A stretch of 64,000 nt of DNA from Nocardiopsis sp. JB363 (GTDB lineage: Bacteria > Actinomycetota > Actinomycetes > Streptosporangiales > Streptosporangiaceae), in NCBI RefSeq assembly GCF_900143625.1, contig NZ_FRFF01000065.1, forward strand, positions 1 to 64,000. The letters run 5' to 3'. Positions 56,015 through 64,000 of the stretch are shown here, one piece after another. Position 1 is the first letter of the stretch. Each line of letters opens with the position of its first letter. The notes under the pieces are model-generated. The model was not told the origin of the DNA, did not search any database, and saw only the letters and a list, made by a program, of their open reading frames with translations. Both the position numbers and the translations under genes were made by a program.

Positions 56015-59000
56015 TCATGCGTGATCGGCGGGTCGGTCCTGGTCGAGGAGGGCGGTCTGGATGAGGCGGGTGGCACCGCCGCGGGGCATCCACTTGCCCC
56101 GGCCCGTGGGCAGGGGTGAGGCGTACACGCGTGGGAAGATCTGCCCCTCGCCGCGGTCGCCCGACATCAGCAGCGTGCTGCTGCCCACCTCCCGGACGGC
56201 CTGGAGCAGCGAGTCGTACATGCCACGGCTCGCGCCCGCGGCGCGGCGGGCGATCACGAAGTGCAGACCGATGTCGCGCCCGTTCGACACGTACGGCACG
56301 AACGGGCTCAGCGGTTTCTGGCCCGCGGTGGTCAGCACGTCGTAGTCGTCGGCGAGCACGACGACGCGCGGTCCTTCGAAGGCGCCCGGTTCGACCTCCT
56401 GGCCCTCCCCGTCCTGGGGGATCCGGTTCTCCATCTCCTTGGCCACACCGGTCGCCAGGCCGCCGCACACACGGGGGTTGGTCGCGTACCCGCCGACGTA
56501 CTCCGGAGGGACGACGTCGCGCAGGTTGCGCCGGGGGTCCATGATCGCGAACACGACCTCCTTGGGCGTGTACCGTTCCACGAGCCCTTCGGCGATCATC
56601 CGCAGCAGGTTGGTCTTACCGCACTCGCTGTCGCCGATGACCAGCAGGTTCTGGTCCCGTTCGAACAGGTCCAGTCGCACGGGAGCCATGGCGCGCTCGT
56701 CCAGGCCGATCGGCAGGGTCTTGGGCTCGGCCTCCTTGTCCGGCAGGGACAGCACCGAAAGCCGGTGCGGTAGTACGCGGACCTCGGGGGCGCGGGTGCC
56801 CATCCACGCACGGTCGATCGCGCGCACGGCACGCTCCACCACGTCGCCCAGGTTCTCGGTGGAGGGAGCGCCGTCGAACCGGGGCAGAGCGGTCTGTGCG
56901 AACAGTTTCATGGGGGTCAGGGCACGGCCGTTGTCGCCCTCGCCGATGGTTTCGGCGAGTTTGCGGGCGATGGCCGAGTCGGTCGGGTTGTTGAGCCGAA
57001 GCTCCACCTTCTGACCGAAGTTCGACTGAGCGTTCATCCGTACGTCGTTCCAGCGGAGCATCGCCGAGACGATGTGGACGCCGTACCCGCCACCGCGCTG
57101 CAGCAGTTCGGTGACGATGCCCTCGACCTCCTCGAAGTCGCGGCGCAGGGTACCGAAGCCGTCCACGCACAGGACGATGTCGGCGGTGGCCAACTCGGGC
57201 ACCTCACCGCGGGCGTGCATGGCGCGCAGCTGCTCCATCGAGTCGATGCCGCGCTCCCGGAACACCTCCTCCCGGTGTTCGAGCATCCCCCGCACCTCTT
57301 CGAGGGTTCGACGGACCCGTTCGGCGTCGGTGCGCACGGCGACGCCGCCCACGTGCGGAAGCCCGGAGAGGGACTGAAGGCCGCCGCCGAGCAGGTCCAG
57401 GCAGTACACGGACACCTGGTCGGGGGTGTGGGTGAGTGCCAACGACAGGACCAGGGTGCGCAGGAGGGTCGTCTTCCCGCTCTGTGGTCCACCGATGATG
57501 GCGACGTGGCCGCCCGAAGCGGTCAGGTCGAGGAGCCACTCACCCTGCCACTGCTTGGTGGCGTCGTCCAAGAGCCCGATCGGCACGTGCAGGGCGGGAC
57601 GCTCACCGGGGATCCGCAGCCCGTGTTCGGTCTCCTCCGGAGCACCACAGATCGCGTCGATGGTGGTGGCCTTCGGCAGCGGAGGCAGCCAGATGGCCCG
57701 GGTGGGCTCGCCGTGCTGGCCGAGCTGTCCCACCATCACGTCCAACAGGGTCGGATCGGTCGTGCGGGAGGGCATCGAGGTTTCCTCCTCGGGGGTCGCC
57801 GTCTCCGCGACCTCTTCGGGGGAGGGGTTGTAGGCGGTGTACAGCCGGGGCGAGGGGGTGGCGTTCTCGTCCTCGGGCTCCTCCTCGATAACCGGTCCAC
57901 GGTAGGCGCCGGACACGTAGCCGGCCTTGAAACGTTGGTAGACGGTGGTGTCGACCTTCAGGTAGCCGAACCCGGGCAGGGCGGGCAGGTGGAAGGCGTC
58001 CGGGGTGTTCAGGACCGTACGGCTCTCCTCCTCGGAGAAGGTGCGCAGGCCCAGGCGGTACGACAGGTAGGTGTCCAGACCGCGGAGCTTTCCGCCCTCG
58101 ATGCGCTGGCTGGACAGAAGCAGGTGCACACCGATGCTGCGGCCGATCCGTCCGATGGACAGGAACAGTTCGATGAAGTCGGGGCGGGCGGTGAGGAGCT
58201 CGCCGAACTCGTCGATGATCACCAGCAGGTGCGGCATCGGGTCGAGCGAAGGGTCCTTCTCGCGCTTGTACGTGTAGTCCCCGATGTTGGGGACGTTGCC
58301 CGCGTCGCGCAGCATCTGCTGACGACGCTGCACCTCGCCGGAGAGGCTGGCGTGGACGCGTTCGATGAGGGCGGCGTCGTCCTCCAGGTTGGTGATCATC
58401 CCGGAGACGTGCGGCAGGTCCTCGAAGGGGGCGAAGGTGGCACCGCCCTTGTAGTCGACCAGCACCATGCTGACGCGTTCGGGCGGGTGGGACGCGGCCA
58501 GTGCCAGCACCAGCGTCCGCAACATCTCGCTCTTGCCCGACCCGGTGGCGCCCACGCACAGTCCGTGCGGCCCCATGCCCAGTTGGGCGGACTCCTTCAG
58601 GTCCAGGACGAGTGCCTGGCCCATTTCGTCCACACCGATCGGAACGCGCAGGAACGCGCGCTCGCTGCGAGGGGCCCACAGACGCTGGACGTCCATGTCA
58701 CCGGGGTCGCGCACGCCCAACATGGCGGTGAAGTCGACGCGACCGCCCTCCTGCGCCGTCTCCTCGATCGACTCGGCGGACAGCCGTAGCGGGGAGAGCA
58801 TGCGCGACAGCCCGGTCAGGGTGGCGGGGGAGACGTCGTCGAGGACGCCGGTCCGCACGACCGGGTCGGTGGGACGCAGGTCCTCGACCCTGATCTGGTC
58901 ACCGGTGACGGTGATGCGCACGTTCACGTCGCCGGGCTCGTCGATCTGCCGGGAGACGAGGTGCAGCACGGTGACGCCGAGCGAGGTCGGGTCCACGGTG

Positions 59001-60019
59001 TGGTCGGGGCGGACGAGCTCGGTGGCCACCTCGCCGTGGGTGTCGTGGACGACGAGGAGGCGGCGCAGCATCTGGTAGGCCTCGCGGCGTCCCATGCCAC
59101 GTCGCACCTCGGAGGCGAAGTCGCTTCGCGAGCGCAGTTCGTCGGCGAGCAGTGTGCCGAGGTCACGGGGGGAGCGGGCGATGAGGCGGGTGGCGACGCC
59201 CCGTTCACGCCGTTGGGGGTCGAGGACCTGGGGGAGCCACAGCAGCCACGACCAGTCGTCGGCGTGCTCCTCGGGGTAGGAGACGGCCAGACCGGCGTCC
59301 TCGGGGGCGTGGAACACGGCGAATTGAGCGACCATGGCCCGGACCAGGCGCATGATGTCCTCGCGTTCGCCCACGACGCTGACGTTGCCCGTCATGTCCA
59401 ACGGCAGAGTGAACGGCATGTCCGGGATGGTCGCGAAGCGTTGGATGACGCCCTCGGCCTCGGACTGCATGAACGGGTCGGTGGGTGCCAGGGCGGTGCC
59501 CTGCTCGGCCAGATTCAGGGGGCGGCCGGAAGCCACACCGGTACCGACTCGTACCTTCAGGAAGTCGTGGTGGCGTCGGCGCCGCTCCCAGAGCCGCTTG
59601 GGGTCGCGGAGGACGTCGTAGAGGGCTTCCGGTGGAGGGTCGAGCAGGCGTGCGTGCGCCCGCGTCTCCTGTTCCCAGACGCTCAGCCTCTCCCGCAACT
59701 CCTCCAGGTACTGGAGGTAGAGCTCGCGCTGGTTGCGCCGTTGTCTGCCGACCTGGCCGCGCCTGGAGAACAGCATGAGCAGCGCTCCGAGGAGGGCCAC
59801 GCACAGGACGACCGCGCCCAGGGCCATGAAGGCCGGGTTGCGCATGACCATCATGATCGTCAGGGAGGCCATCATGCCCACCATCGGAAGGATGGCCATG
59901 AGCGGGTTTCCCTGGGACTTGCCGTCGGGGAGGGTCGGCGGAGCCTCCACTTCCCGGGACTCCTCGGCGGGAGCCGGGTGGGTGGTGCGTGTCGGCCGGT
60001 GTACGACACGGAGGGCCAT
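56015..60019 (-). CDS. eccC: Type VII secretion ATPase EccC (fused EccCa/EccCb)
   Basis: 1334-residue FtsK/SpoIIIE-type motor of ESX secretion. Two membrane helices lie near residues 40-90 (LMAILPMVGMMASLTIMMVM, FMALGAVVLCVALLGALLML), then three ATPase domains. Walker A: GATGSGKSEML (~491), GGPQSGKTTLL (~845) and GDSECGKTNLL (~1131). Walker B: MVLVDYKGGATF, LCVDGFG, VVLADDYD. The third Walker A has Cys before the Lys but retains GKT. Fusion of Ca and Cb is usual in actinomycetes outside the mycobacteria. Divergent from the WXG100/EccD genes across ~380 bp. ATG 60019 has AGAGGAA upstream. Confidence 0.95.
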   Translation of the reverse strand: MALRVVHRPTRTTHPAPAEESREVEAPPTLPDGKSQGNPLMAILPMVGMMASLTIMMVMRNPAFMALGAVVLCVALLGALLMLFSRRGQVGRQRRNQRELYLQYLEELRERLSVWEQETRAHARLLDPPPEALYDVLRDPKRLWERRRRHHDFLKVRVGTGVASGRPLNLAEQGTALAPTDPFMQSEAEGVIQRFATIPDMPFTLPLDMTGNVSVVGEREDIMRLVRAMVAQFAVFHAPEDAGLAVSYPEEHADDWSWLLWLPQVLDPQRRERGVATRLIARSPRDLGTLLADELRSRSDFASEVRRGMGRREAYQMLRRLLVVHDTHGEVATELVRPDHTVDPTSLGVTVLHLVSRQIDEPGDVNVRITVTGDQIRVEDLRPTDPVVRTGVLDDVSPATLTGLSRMLSPLRLSAESIEETAQEGGRVDFTAMLGVRDPGDMDVQRLWAPRSERAFLRVPIGVDEMGQALVLDLKESAQLGMGPHGLCVGATGSGKSEMLRTLVLALAASHPPERVSMVLVDYKGGATFAPFEDLPHVSGMITNLEDDAALIERVHASLSGEVQRRQQMLRDAGNVPNIGDYTYKREKDPSLDPMPHLLVIIDEFGELLTARPDFIELFLSIGRIGRSIGVHLLLSSQRIEGGKLRGLDTYLSYRLGLRTFSEEESRTVLNTPDAFHLPALPGFGYLKVDTTVYQRFKAGYVSGAYRGPVIEEEPEDENATPSPRLYTAYNPSPEEVAETATPEEETSMPSRTTDPTLLDVMVGQLGQHGEPTRAIWLPPLPKATTIDAICGAPEETEHGLRIPGERPALHVPIGLLDDATKQWQGEWLLDLTASGGHVAIIGGPQSGKTTLLRTLVLSLALTHTPDQVSVYCLDLLGGGLQSLSGLPHVGGVAVRTDAERVRRTLEEVRGMLEHREEVFRERGIDSMEQLRAMHARGEVPELATADIVLCVDGFGTLRRDFEEVEGIVTELLQRGGGYGVHIVSAMLRWNDVRMNAQSNFGQKVELRLNNPTDSAIARKLAETIGEGDNGRALTPMKLFAQTALPRFDGAPSTENLGDVVERAVRAIDRAWMGTRAPEVRVLPHRLSVLSLPDKEAEPKTLPIGLDERAMAPVRLDLFERDQNLLVIGDSECGKTNLLRMIAEGLVERYTPKEVVFAIMDPRRNLRDVVPPEYVGGYATNPRVCGGLATGVAKEMENRIPQDGEGQEVEPGAFEGPRVVVLADDYDVLTTAGQKPLSPFVPYVSNGRDIGLHFVIARRAAGASRGMYDSLLQAVREVGSSTLLMSGDRGEGQIFPRVYASPLPTGRGKWMPRGGATRLIQTALLDQDRPADHA

Positions 60020-60397
60020 CGGCGTTCCTCTCGGCGCTGGGAGAAGTCATGAGATCGGGAAGGGGCGACAAAACCCTATCGAAGCGGGGTTTCAGTGTTT
60101 TTTCGTGTACTCGTACAGGTACCGGGACTTCGGATGACCAAGACCCACTCAAGGGGCTTAGGGTGACCTTCGTCACGATTTATGGTTCCGTTGAACATTT
60201 CGAACCGGATGGTGAATCGGTCGCTCCGTGTGTTCTGGCAGGTCATCGAAGTGATCGGTGGGTCCGGAGGGGTGTGAAGCGTGAACGGCGCCGTCGGTAC
60301 TCCGTGGTGGAGTATGGGAACCGTAGGTCCGTTCGGCGCATCCCTGTAGGAAGTCGGGGTCGGCCGGCGCCCATCCTCGTGAAAAGGCAGGTGGAAA
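60020..60397. promoter_or_regulatory. Divergent promoter region of the type VII secretion genes
   Basis: 378 bp between eccC and the WXG100-like genes, comparatively AT-rich at about 60050-60220. A short inverted repeat TACTCC-N5-GGAGTA lies at 60298-60314. Promoters for both directions should be here; no regulator or ECF consensus could be identified by eye, and no gene is supported. Confidence 0.5.
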
Positions 60398-60736
60398 ATG
60401 TCGGACAAGGAACTCGATTTCCATCAGGCGTCCTTCGCCAAGATGACGAGCAACACCAGTCAGTCGGGTGAGCAACTCAGTTCCCTGGTCAACAGACTCG
60501 TGAGCGCGGTGGACCCGCTGAAGGATAAATTCGAGGGTAGTGGCAGGAATTCTCTCGACGAGCTCCACCGTCGGGCGGAGTCGGTGTCCATCCTGGTCGG
60601 AGGCGATCTGAACAGCCTGAACGAAGGCCAGAACGAAATGATGAACGCCGTGATGCAGGGTGACGAGGAAATGGCGGACTCGACTCGATCCCAGATGAGC
60701 GCCGCGAATTTCGACGCCGGCAAGCTCCGGGCCTAG
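60398..60736 (+). CDS. WXG100-like small secreted protein
   Basis: 112-residue all-helical protein of the ESAT-6/CFP-10 class: two helices around a turn (DKFEGSGRNSLDEL) where WXG would be. The Trp is replaced, giving FEGSGR; no C-terminal YxxxD/E is seen. It probably forms a heterodimer with the next gene product and is exported by EccC. AGGTGGAAA precedes the ATG. First gene of the plus-strand ESX operon. Confidence 0.75.
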   Translation: MSDKELDFHQASFAKMTSNTSQSGEQLSSLVNRLVSAVDPLKDKFEGSGRNSLDELHRRAESVSILVGGDLNSLNEGQNEMMNAVMQGDEEMADSTRSQMSAANFDAGKLRA

Positions 60737-60761
60737 TTCATTCCTTGGGAGTAATGCTTAG

Positions 60762-61061
60762 ATGAGCGATTACACGAAATACAGCAAGAACGCTTCGGGC
60801 GACGTCCAGGAAACGATCACGAGCATCACCACTGAGTTGGAAACACTCATCGATGATCACGAGATCGACGTCAACTCCGTCATGTCGGAGACCGTGATCG
60901 AGGGCGCGGACGTCACCTACCTGGAGAAGGACCAGCGTTGGGCCCTGGCCGCTCAAGAGGCCAGGGAGATCATCGCCATCATCCGCTCCGTGATGGAAGA
61001 GAACGACGGAATCGCCGACAGCGCCCTGACCAGGGCTCGGACCGCCGCAGAGAACATCTGA
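60762..61061 (+). CDS. ESAT-6/WXG100-like small protein
   Basis: 99-residue helical protein beginning MSDYTKYSKNASGDVQETITSI, 25 bp after its presumed partner. No WXG. Predominantly acidic helices; the mid-region MSETVIEGADVTYLEKDQRW is the turn. Co-transcribed with the previous gene and the TNT-like gene. Partner assignment is inferred from context. Confidence 0.72.
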   Translation: MSDYTKYSKNASGDVQETITSITTELETLIDDHEIDVNSVMSETVIEGADVTYLEKDQRWALAAQEAREIIAIIRSVMEENDGIADSALTRARTAAENI

Positions 61062-61104
61062 CCCCGTTCCGGCAGGGGAACGAGGTCACCGAAGAGGAGC
61101 ACCG

Positions 61105-62085
61105 ATGGGCCGCGACTACGACAACCAGTTGCTCGAATCGGTCGCGGTCCGTCGGCAACGCCTGCGCGAGGCGGTGTTGTTCGGGGGCCAGCGGACCAAA
61201 CGCCGTCTGGACGAAGGGGTCGGCAAGATCGTGATCAGCGCCTGCCTGGCCGCGGTCGCGTGCGCCGGGACGGTCGGCTGGTCCTTCGTCAGCAACACCC
61301 TCGGTAGTCAACGCCTGGAGCGTGAACAGGCCGAATCCGGTCCGGTGGAGAATGCCATCCCGGCGATCCCCGGCGAATGGGTGGGCGCCCAGGTCGACCT
61401 GGCCATGCTCCAGGACCAGCTGGATCGAGCCCGGGTTCCGGAGGACCTCTACGTCCTGCCCGGCGACCCCCGACCCGAGCCCGGCACCGTGGGCAGCTAC
61501 TACCTCGTCACCGTGGACGACGAGTTCGGCGCACTGTCCGTGGTCGTCATGGACATCGACCAAGGGCGTCCCGGCTACCAGTTCGCCGACGAGGACGAGG
61601 CCGCTCGCTGGCTCTTCCAGGAGCTGGCGACCACCGAGGGTGATCCGGCCACGCTCAGCAGCGCCGACGAGGCCGCCGCCGTGGAGAACACGGAGGACAT
61701 GGTGGAAGAGGTCCGGGACGGTCTGGACCAGCGCAACGCCGAGTCCTACCTGCACACGCTCGAACCGGGGGACACCCTCGACGCCTTCGGCCCGGAGAGC
61801 GGGCGCCACCTTTTCCCCGACGGAACCCCCTACACCGAGCGCGGTCTGCCCGACTATGTTCGGACGGACGCGGACGAGCAGGACCTTTACCACCGTTACC
61901 GGGTCGTCCACCCGTTCCGGGTGACGGCCACCACCGCTCCGGCGGAGGACGGCGACCCCGGCGGAGGCATCCGCTTCACTCTCGACACGGCGGGATTCTC
62001 CGAGGTGCCACCGGCACCGACCCTGCGCTGGCTGATCGGCCAGGGCTATGTCGAGCGTGTGGCGGTCGACAGTGTTCCCGAGTGA
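61105..62085 (+). CDS. Membrane-anchored TNT-domain-like protein of the ESX locus
   Basis: 326-residue protein: charged N-terminus, one membrane helix (VISACLAAVACAGTVGWSFVSNTL, residues ~45-68), a mixed region, then a C-terminal ~95-residue domain matching the tuberculosis-necrotizing-toxin (TNT) fold: TLDAFGPESGRHLFPDGTPYTERGLP, DLYHRYRVVHPFRVTA, GGGIRFTL and LRWLIGQGYVERV. In the known NAD+-glycohydrolase the GGGxQ glutamine is catalytic; here it reads GGGIR, so activity is doubtful. Its place inside the operon between the WXG-like genes and eccD suggests a structural or EccB-like role rather than a secreted toxin. GAGGAG precedes the ATG. Confidence 0.65.
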   Translation: MGRDYDNQLLESVAVRRQRLREAVLFGGQRTKRRLDEGVGKIVISACLAAVACAGTVGWSFVSNTLGSQRLEREQAESGPVENAIPAIPGEWVGAQVDLAMLQDQLDRARVPEDLYVLPGDPRPEPGTVGSYYLVTVDDEFGALSVVVMDIDQGRPGYQFADEDEAARWLFQELATTEGDPATLSSADEAAAVENTEDMVEEVRDGLDQRNAESYLHTLEPGDTLDAFGPESGRHLFPDGTPYTERGLPDYVRTDADEQDLYHRYRVVHPFRVTATTAPAEDGDPGGGIRFTLDTAGFSEVPPAPTLRWLIGQGYVERVAVDSVPE

Positions 62086-62142
62086 CGAACCCGGACGAAG
62101 CCCGCGGCGCGACGCGCCGCCCGCACAGCAGAATGGAAGGCC

Positions 62143-63468
62143 ATGACCGCTTGGAGCCGTGTGACGATCGTCGGTGAGGAGCGCCGGGTCGACGCGGTAC
62201 TCCCGGCGGGAGAGCCCGTCGGTGTCCTCATGCCGGAGGTCCTGGAGCTGCTCGGGGACGAACCCCAGAACCCGGCCAGACTGCGCCACCTGGTGACCGC
62301 GTCCGGTGCCGTCCTCGCGGGTGAGAACACCCTGGAGGAACGTCGGATCGAGGACGGGTCCGTGCTCTGGTTGATCCAGGACGAGGCCCCCGTACCCGCT
62401 CCCGTGGTACACGAGGTGCCCGAGGCGGTATCGAAGGCGCTGGACGACCACACCGGTCGCTGGACCCCCGAAGCCGCCCGTTGGAGTGCCACCGTTTCGC
62501 TGGCCGCCTTGGCTTTGGGCACTGCCTGGCTCGTCCATGGACATCTGCCGGGAGGAACCGGTCTCGCGGGGATCGCCGCGATCGCGCTGGTGCTGGTGTT
62601 GGCCGGTGCCGCGATCGGACCGACCTGGCGGGAACCGTTGGGCACCGCGCTATCGATCAGCGGCACCGTGGTCGGTATCTTCGGGCTGTGGCCGGCCCGA
62701 GACCACTTCGACTGGCCGCTCTGGGCCCTGGGGGGCGGGACCGCCGCGCTGCTCTCCGGGCTCGTGTTGTTGCTGGGCCTGACCTCTGGTCTGGGCAGGG
62801 GCGGCCTGGCCGGCGGCGGTGTCGGCCTGGCCTTGGCCTCGGTGTGGACGCTGTCTCGCGCGCTGGGTCTGTCCACCGACCTCGTCGCGGTGCTGCTGGC
62901 CGTGGGCTGTGTGCTGGGACTGAGCCTGCTCCTGAGGGTCGCTCTCATGATCTCGGGGCTGACGGTCCTGGACGACCGCCGAAGCTCCGGCGAACCCGTC
63001 GCCAGGGCCGACGTGCTCACCTCCGTGGCCAGGGCGCACCGCAGCCTGGTCATCGCCACCGTGGCGGTGGCGATCGCCGTGGCCGTCGCGGGCCTCGGGC
63101 TCGTCACGAACCTCACCCCTTGGACGTCCGGGCTGTGCGTGGCGCTCGCGATCGTGGTGGCGAGCCGCTCCCGGTTGTTCCCGCTCATCGCGCAGAAGGT
63201 GACGCTCATCGCCGCGAGTCTCGTGGTGTCGGTCGCCTTCCTCGTGGAGTGGGCGGGCAGCGAGCCGTGGGCGATCTGGCCGGCCCTGGCCGCGGCTGTC
63301 GCGGTGGCGGCCATCCCGGTGGTCGTCCTGGCCACCGAGCAGCCCGAGCACGTGCGTGCGCGTCTGCGTGGTGTGGCCGGCCGGTTCGAGGTCATCGCCG
63401 TGATCGTCATGGTGCCGTTGGCGGTCGGTGCGTTCGGGACCTTCGAGCGACTGCTCACGACCTTCTGA
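62143..63468 (+). CDS. eccD: EccD-like type VII secretion membrane protein
   Basis: 441-residue protein with an N-terminal ubiquitin-like YukD domain (TIVGEERRVDAVLPAGEPVGVLMPEVLEL, residues ~6-80) followed by about eleven membrane helices. That architecture is EccD, the channel component of the ESX inner-membrane complex. GGAAGG lies before the ATG. Follows the TNT-like gene by 57 bp. Confidence 0.88.
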   Translation: MTAWSRVTIVGEERRVDAVLPAGEPVGVLMPEVLELLGDEPQNPARLRHLVTASGAVLAGENTLEERRIEDGSVLWLIQDEAPVPAPVVHEVPEAVSKALDDHTGRWTPEAARWSATVSLAALALGTAWLVHGHLPGGTGLAGIAAIALVLVLAGAAIGPTWREPLGTALSISGTVVGIFGLWPARDHFDWPLWALGGGTAALLSGLVLLLGLTSGLGRGGLAGGGVGLALASVWTLSRALGLSTDLVAVLLAVGCVLGLSLLLRVALMISGLTVLDDRRSSGEPVARADVLTSVARAHRSLVIATVAVAIAVAVAGLGLVTNLTPWTSGLCVALAIVVASRSRLFPLIAQKVTLIAASLVVSVAFLVEWAGSEPWAIWPALAAAVAVAAIPVVVLATEQPEHVRARLRGVAGRFEVIAVIVMVPLAVGAFGTFERLLTTF

Positions 63469-63481
63469 AGGGGAGGAGACG

Positions 63482-64000
63482 ATGGGCACCACCAAGACGG
63501 TGCACGGGGACCCCTGGCCACGCAGATTCGGCCGGGCGGTCGTGACCCCCTTTCTGCCGACGTCGGAGATCGCCGACGCCATCGAGATGCGCGGGCGCCT
63601 GCAGCGTTCCACGGCCACGGGTCGTCGGATCCTGGTGGACGACTTCGGGACCGGTGCGGACACCGCGGTCGTGGCCGCGCTGATCGCCCGGGTCCTGGCT
63701 CACCACCGCCGGGACCGGGTTCTGGCGGTGGACGCCACCGACCGACTTCCTCCGCTCGGTACCCGGTTGGACACCCACGCGGCGCACGCTCTGGGCGAGG
63801 GGGTGCAGACCGCGAGTTTCGAGCAGGCGAAGGAGAGCATCGGTGAGGCGGCGCCCGGCCTGTGGACGGTCCAAGCCGCTCAGAACAACGAGGACGCCTA
63901 CGCGGCGGGCCTGCTCCCGCTCTTCCGGTTCTTCGGCGTGACGCTGGTGACCGGTGGTTCGGGAGGGGCGTTCGTGGACGCCGTCGCCGAGACCGCCCAC
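63482..64000 (+). CDS. MinD/ParA-like ESX protein, 5' part only
   Basis: 173 codons visible; the gene continues past the window. RILVDDFGTGADTAVVAALIARVLAHHRRDRVLAVDATDRLPPL follows the deviant-P-loop (SIMIBI) layout: first strand, loop, helix, second strand ending in VDA. But the loop (DDFGTGAD) lacks the GK(S/T) Lys, so nucleotide binding is doubtful from what is seen. EspI-like ATPases of this kind accompany ESX loci. GGGGAGGAG precedes the ATG. Assigned mainly by context. Confidence 0.6.
   Translation, partial: MGTTKTVHGDPWPRRFGRAVVTPFLPTSEIADAIEMRGRLQRSTATGRRILVDDFGTGADTAVVAALIARVLAHHRRDRVLAVDATDRLPPLGTRLDTHAAHALGEGVQTASFEQAKESIGEAAPGLWTVQAAQNNEDAYAAGLLPLFRFFGVTLVTGGSGGAFVDAVAETAH

Overview
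The window is high-GC DNA with short intergenic gaps, many GTG/TTG starts and a chromosomal gene set typical of filamentous actinomycetes: SigE-family sigma factor, DUF3151, DUF6177/DUF6507, EccC/EccD type VII secretion, and a tRNA-Ser without encoded CCA. Gene content suggests Streptosporangiales, perhaps Nocardiopsaceae. That is an inference; no rRNA or marker comparison was possible.

Layout. (1) 0.3-5.8 kb: an Entner-Doudoroff operon (zwf-edd-eda) divergent from a ROK regulator. (2) 5.9-14.6 kb: accessory and defence genes: a redoxin-like lipoprotein, a TetR-controlled DrrAB-type ABC exporter, a second TetR, an ABC-F ribosome-protection-type ATPase with a candidate leader ORF, NUDIX, DNA-3-methyladenine glycosylase I, GNAT, a truncated ABC ATPase joined to a VOC gene. 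(3) 14.6-22 kb: a heterodimeric ABC exporter whose two NBDs are degenerate in complementary ways, a membrane-anchored binding protein and an M3 peptidase. (4) 22-24.2 kb: a thiostrepton-resistance-type 23S rRNA methyltransferase and glycerol dehydrogenase. (5) 24.4-29.1 kb: a D-tartrate module (SLC13 transporter, tartrate dehydratase, GntR regulator) between two identical 45-bp hairpin sequences, the second just behind tRNA-Ser(GCT). (6) 29.2-37.6 kb: a peptide-type ABC exporter, a SigE-family sigma factor divergent from an RlpA-like/MauE-like pair, a lipoprotein, hisC and a GGDEF-like/winged-helix regulator. (7) 37.7-42.9 kb: a MurA-type enzyme, a purC 3' remnant, purD, purA, DUF3151. (8) 42.9-50.9 kb: a secreted Cys-containing protein with its own ABC transporter, then fba, a RodZ-C-like protein, pyrE, cutA and small enzymes. 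(9) 50.9-64 kb: a type VII secretion locus with a polymorphic nuclease toxin and its YezG-type immunity gene, DUF6507, EccC, two small WXG100-like proteins, a membrane-anchored TNT-like protein, EccD and a MinD-like protein cut by the window end.

Working together. Sugar entering as glucose-6-phosphate can be routed through Zwf/Edd/Eda, and the ROK protein is the obvious sugar-responsive regulator. D-tartrate would be imported by the SLC13 carrier and dehydrated to oxaloacetate under GntR control at a twin palindromic operator. The TetR-ABC unit shares a CGTAC-N8-GTACG element in both promoters. The ESX genes on both sides of a divergent promoter at about 60.0-60.4 kb would form the secretion machine, and the large LXG/WXG-like protein with nuclease tip is its most obvious cargo.

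Most worth following up: the complementary-degenerate ABC pair, the shared TetR operator, the leader ORF before the ABC-F gene, the repeat-flanked tartrate module at the tRNA, the TNT-like ESX protein with a changed catalytic position, and the secreted-protein/ABC operon at 43-46 kb.
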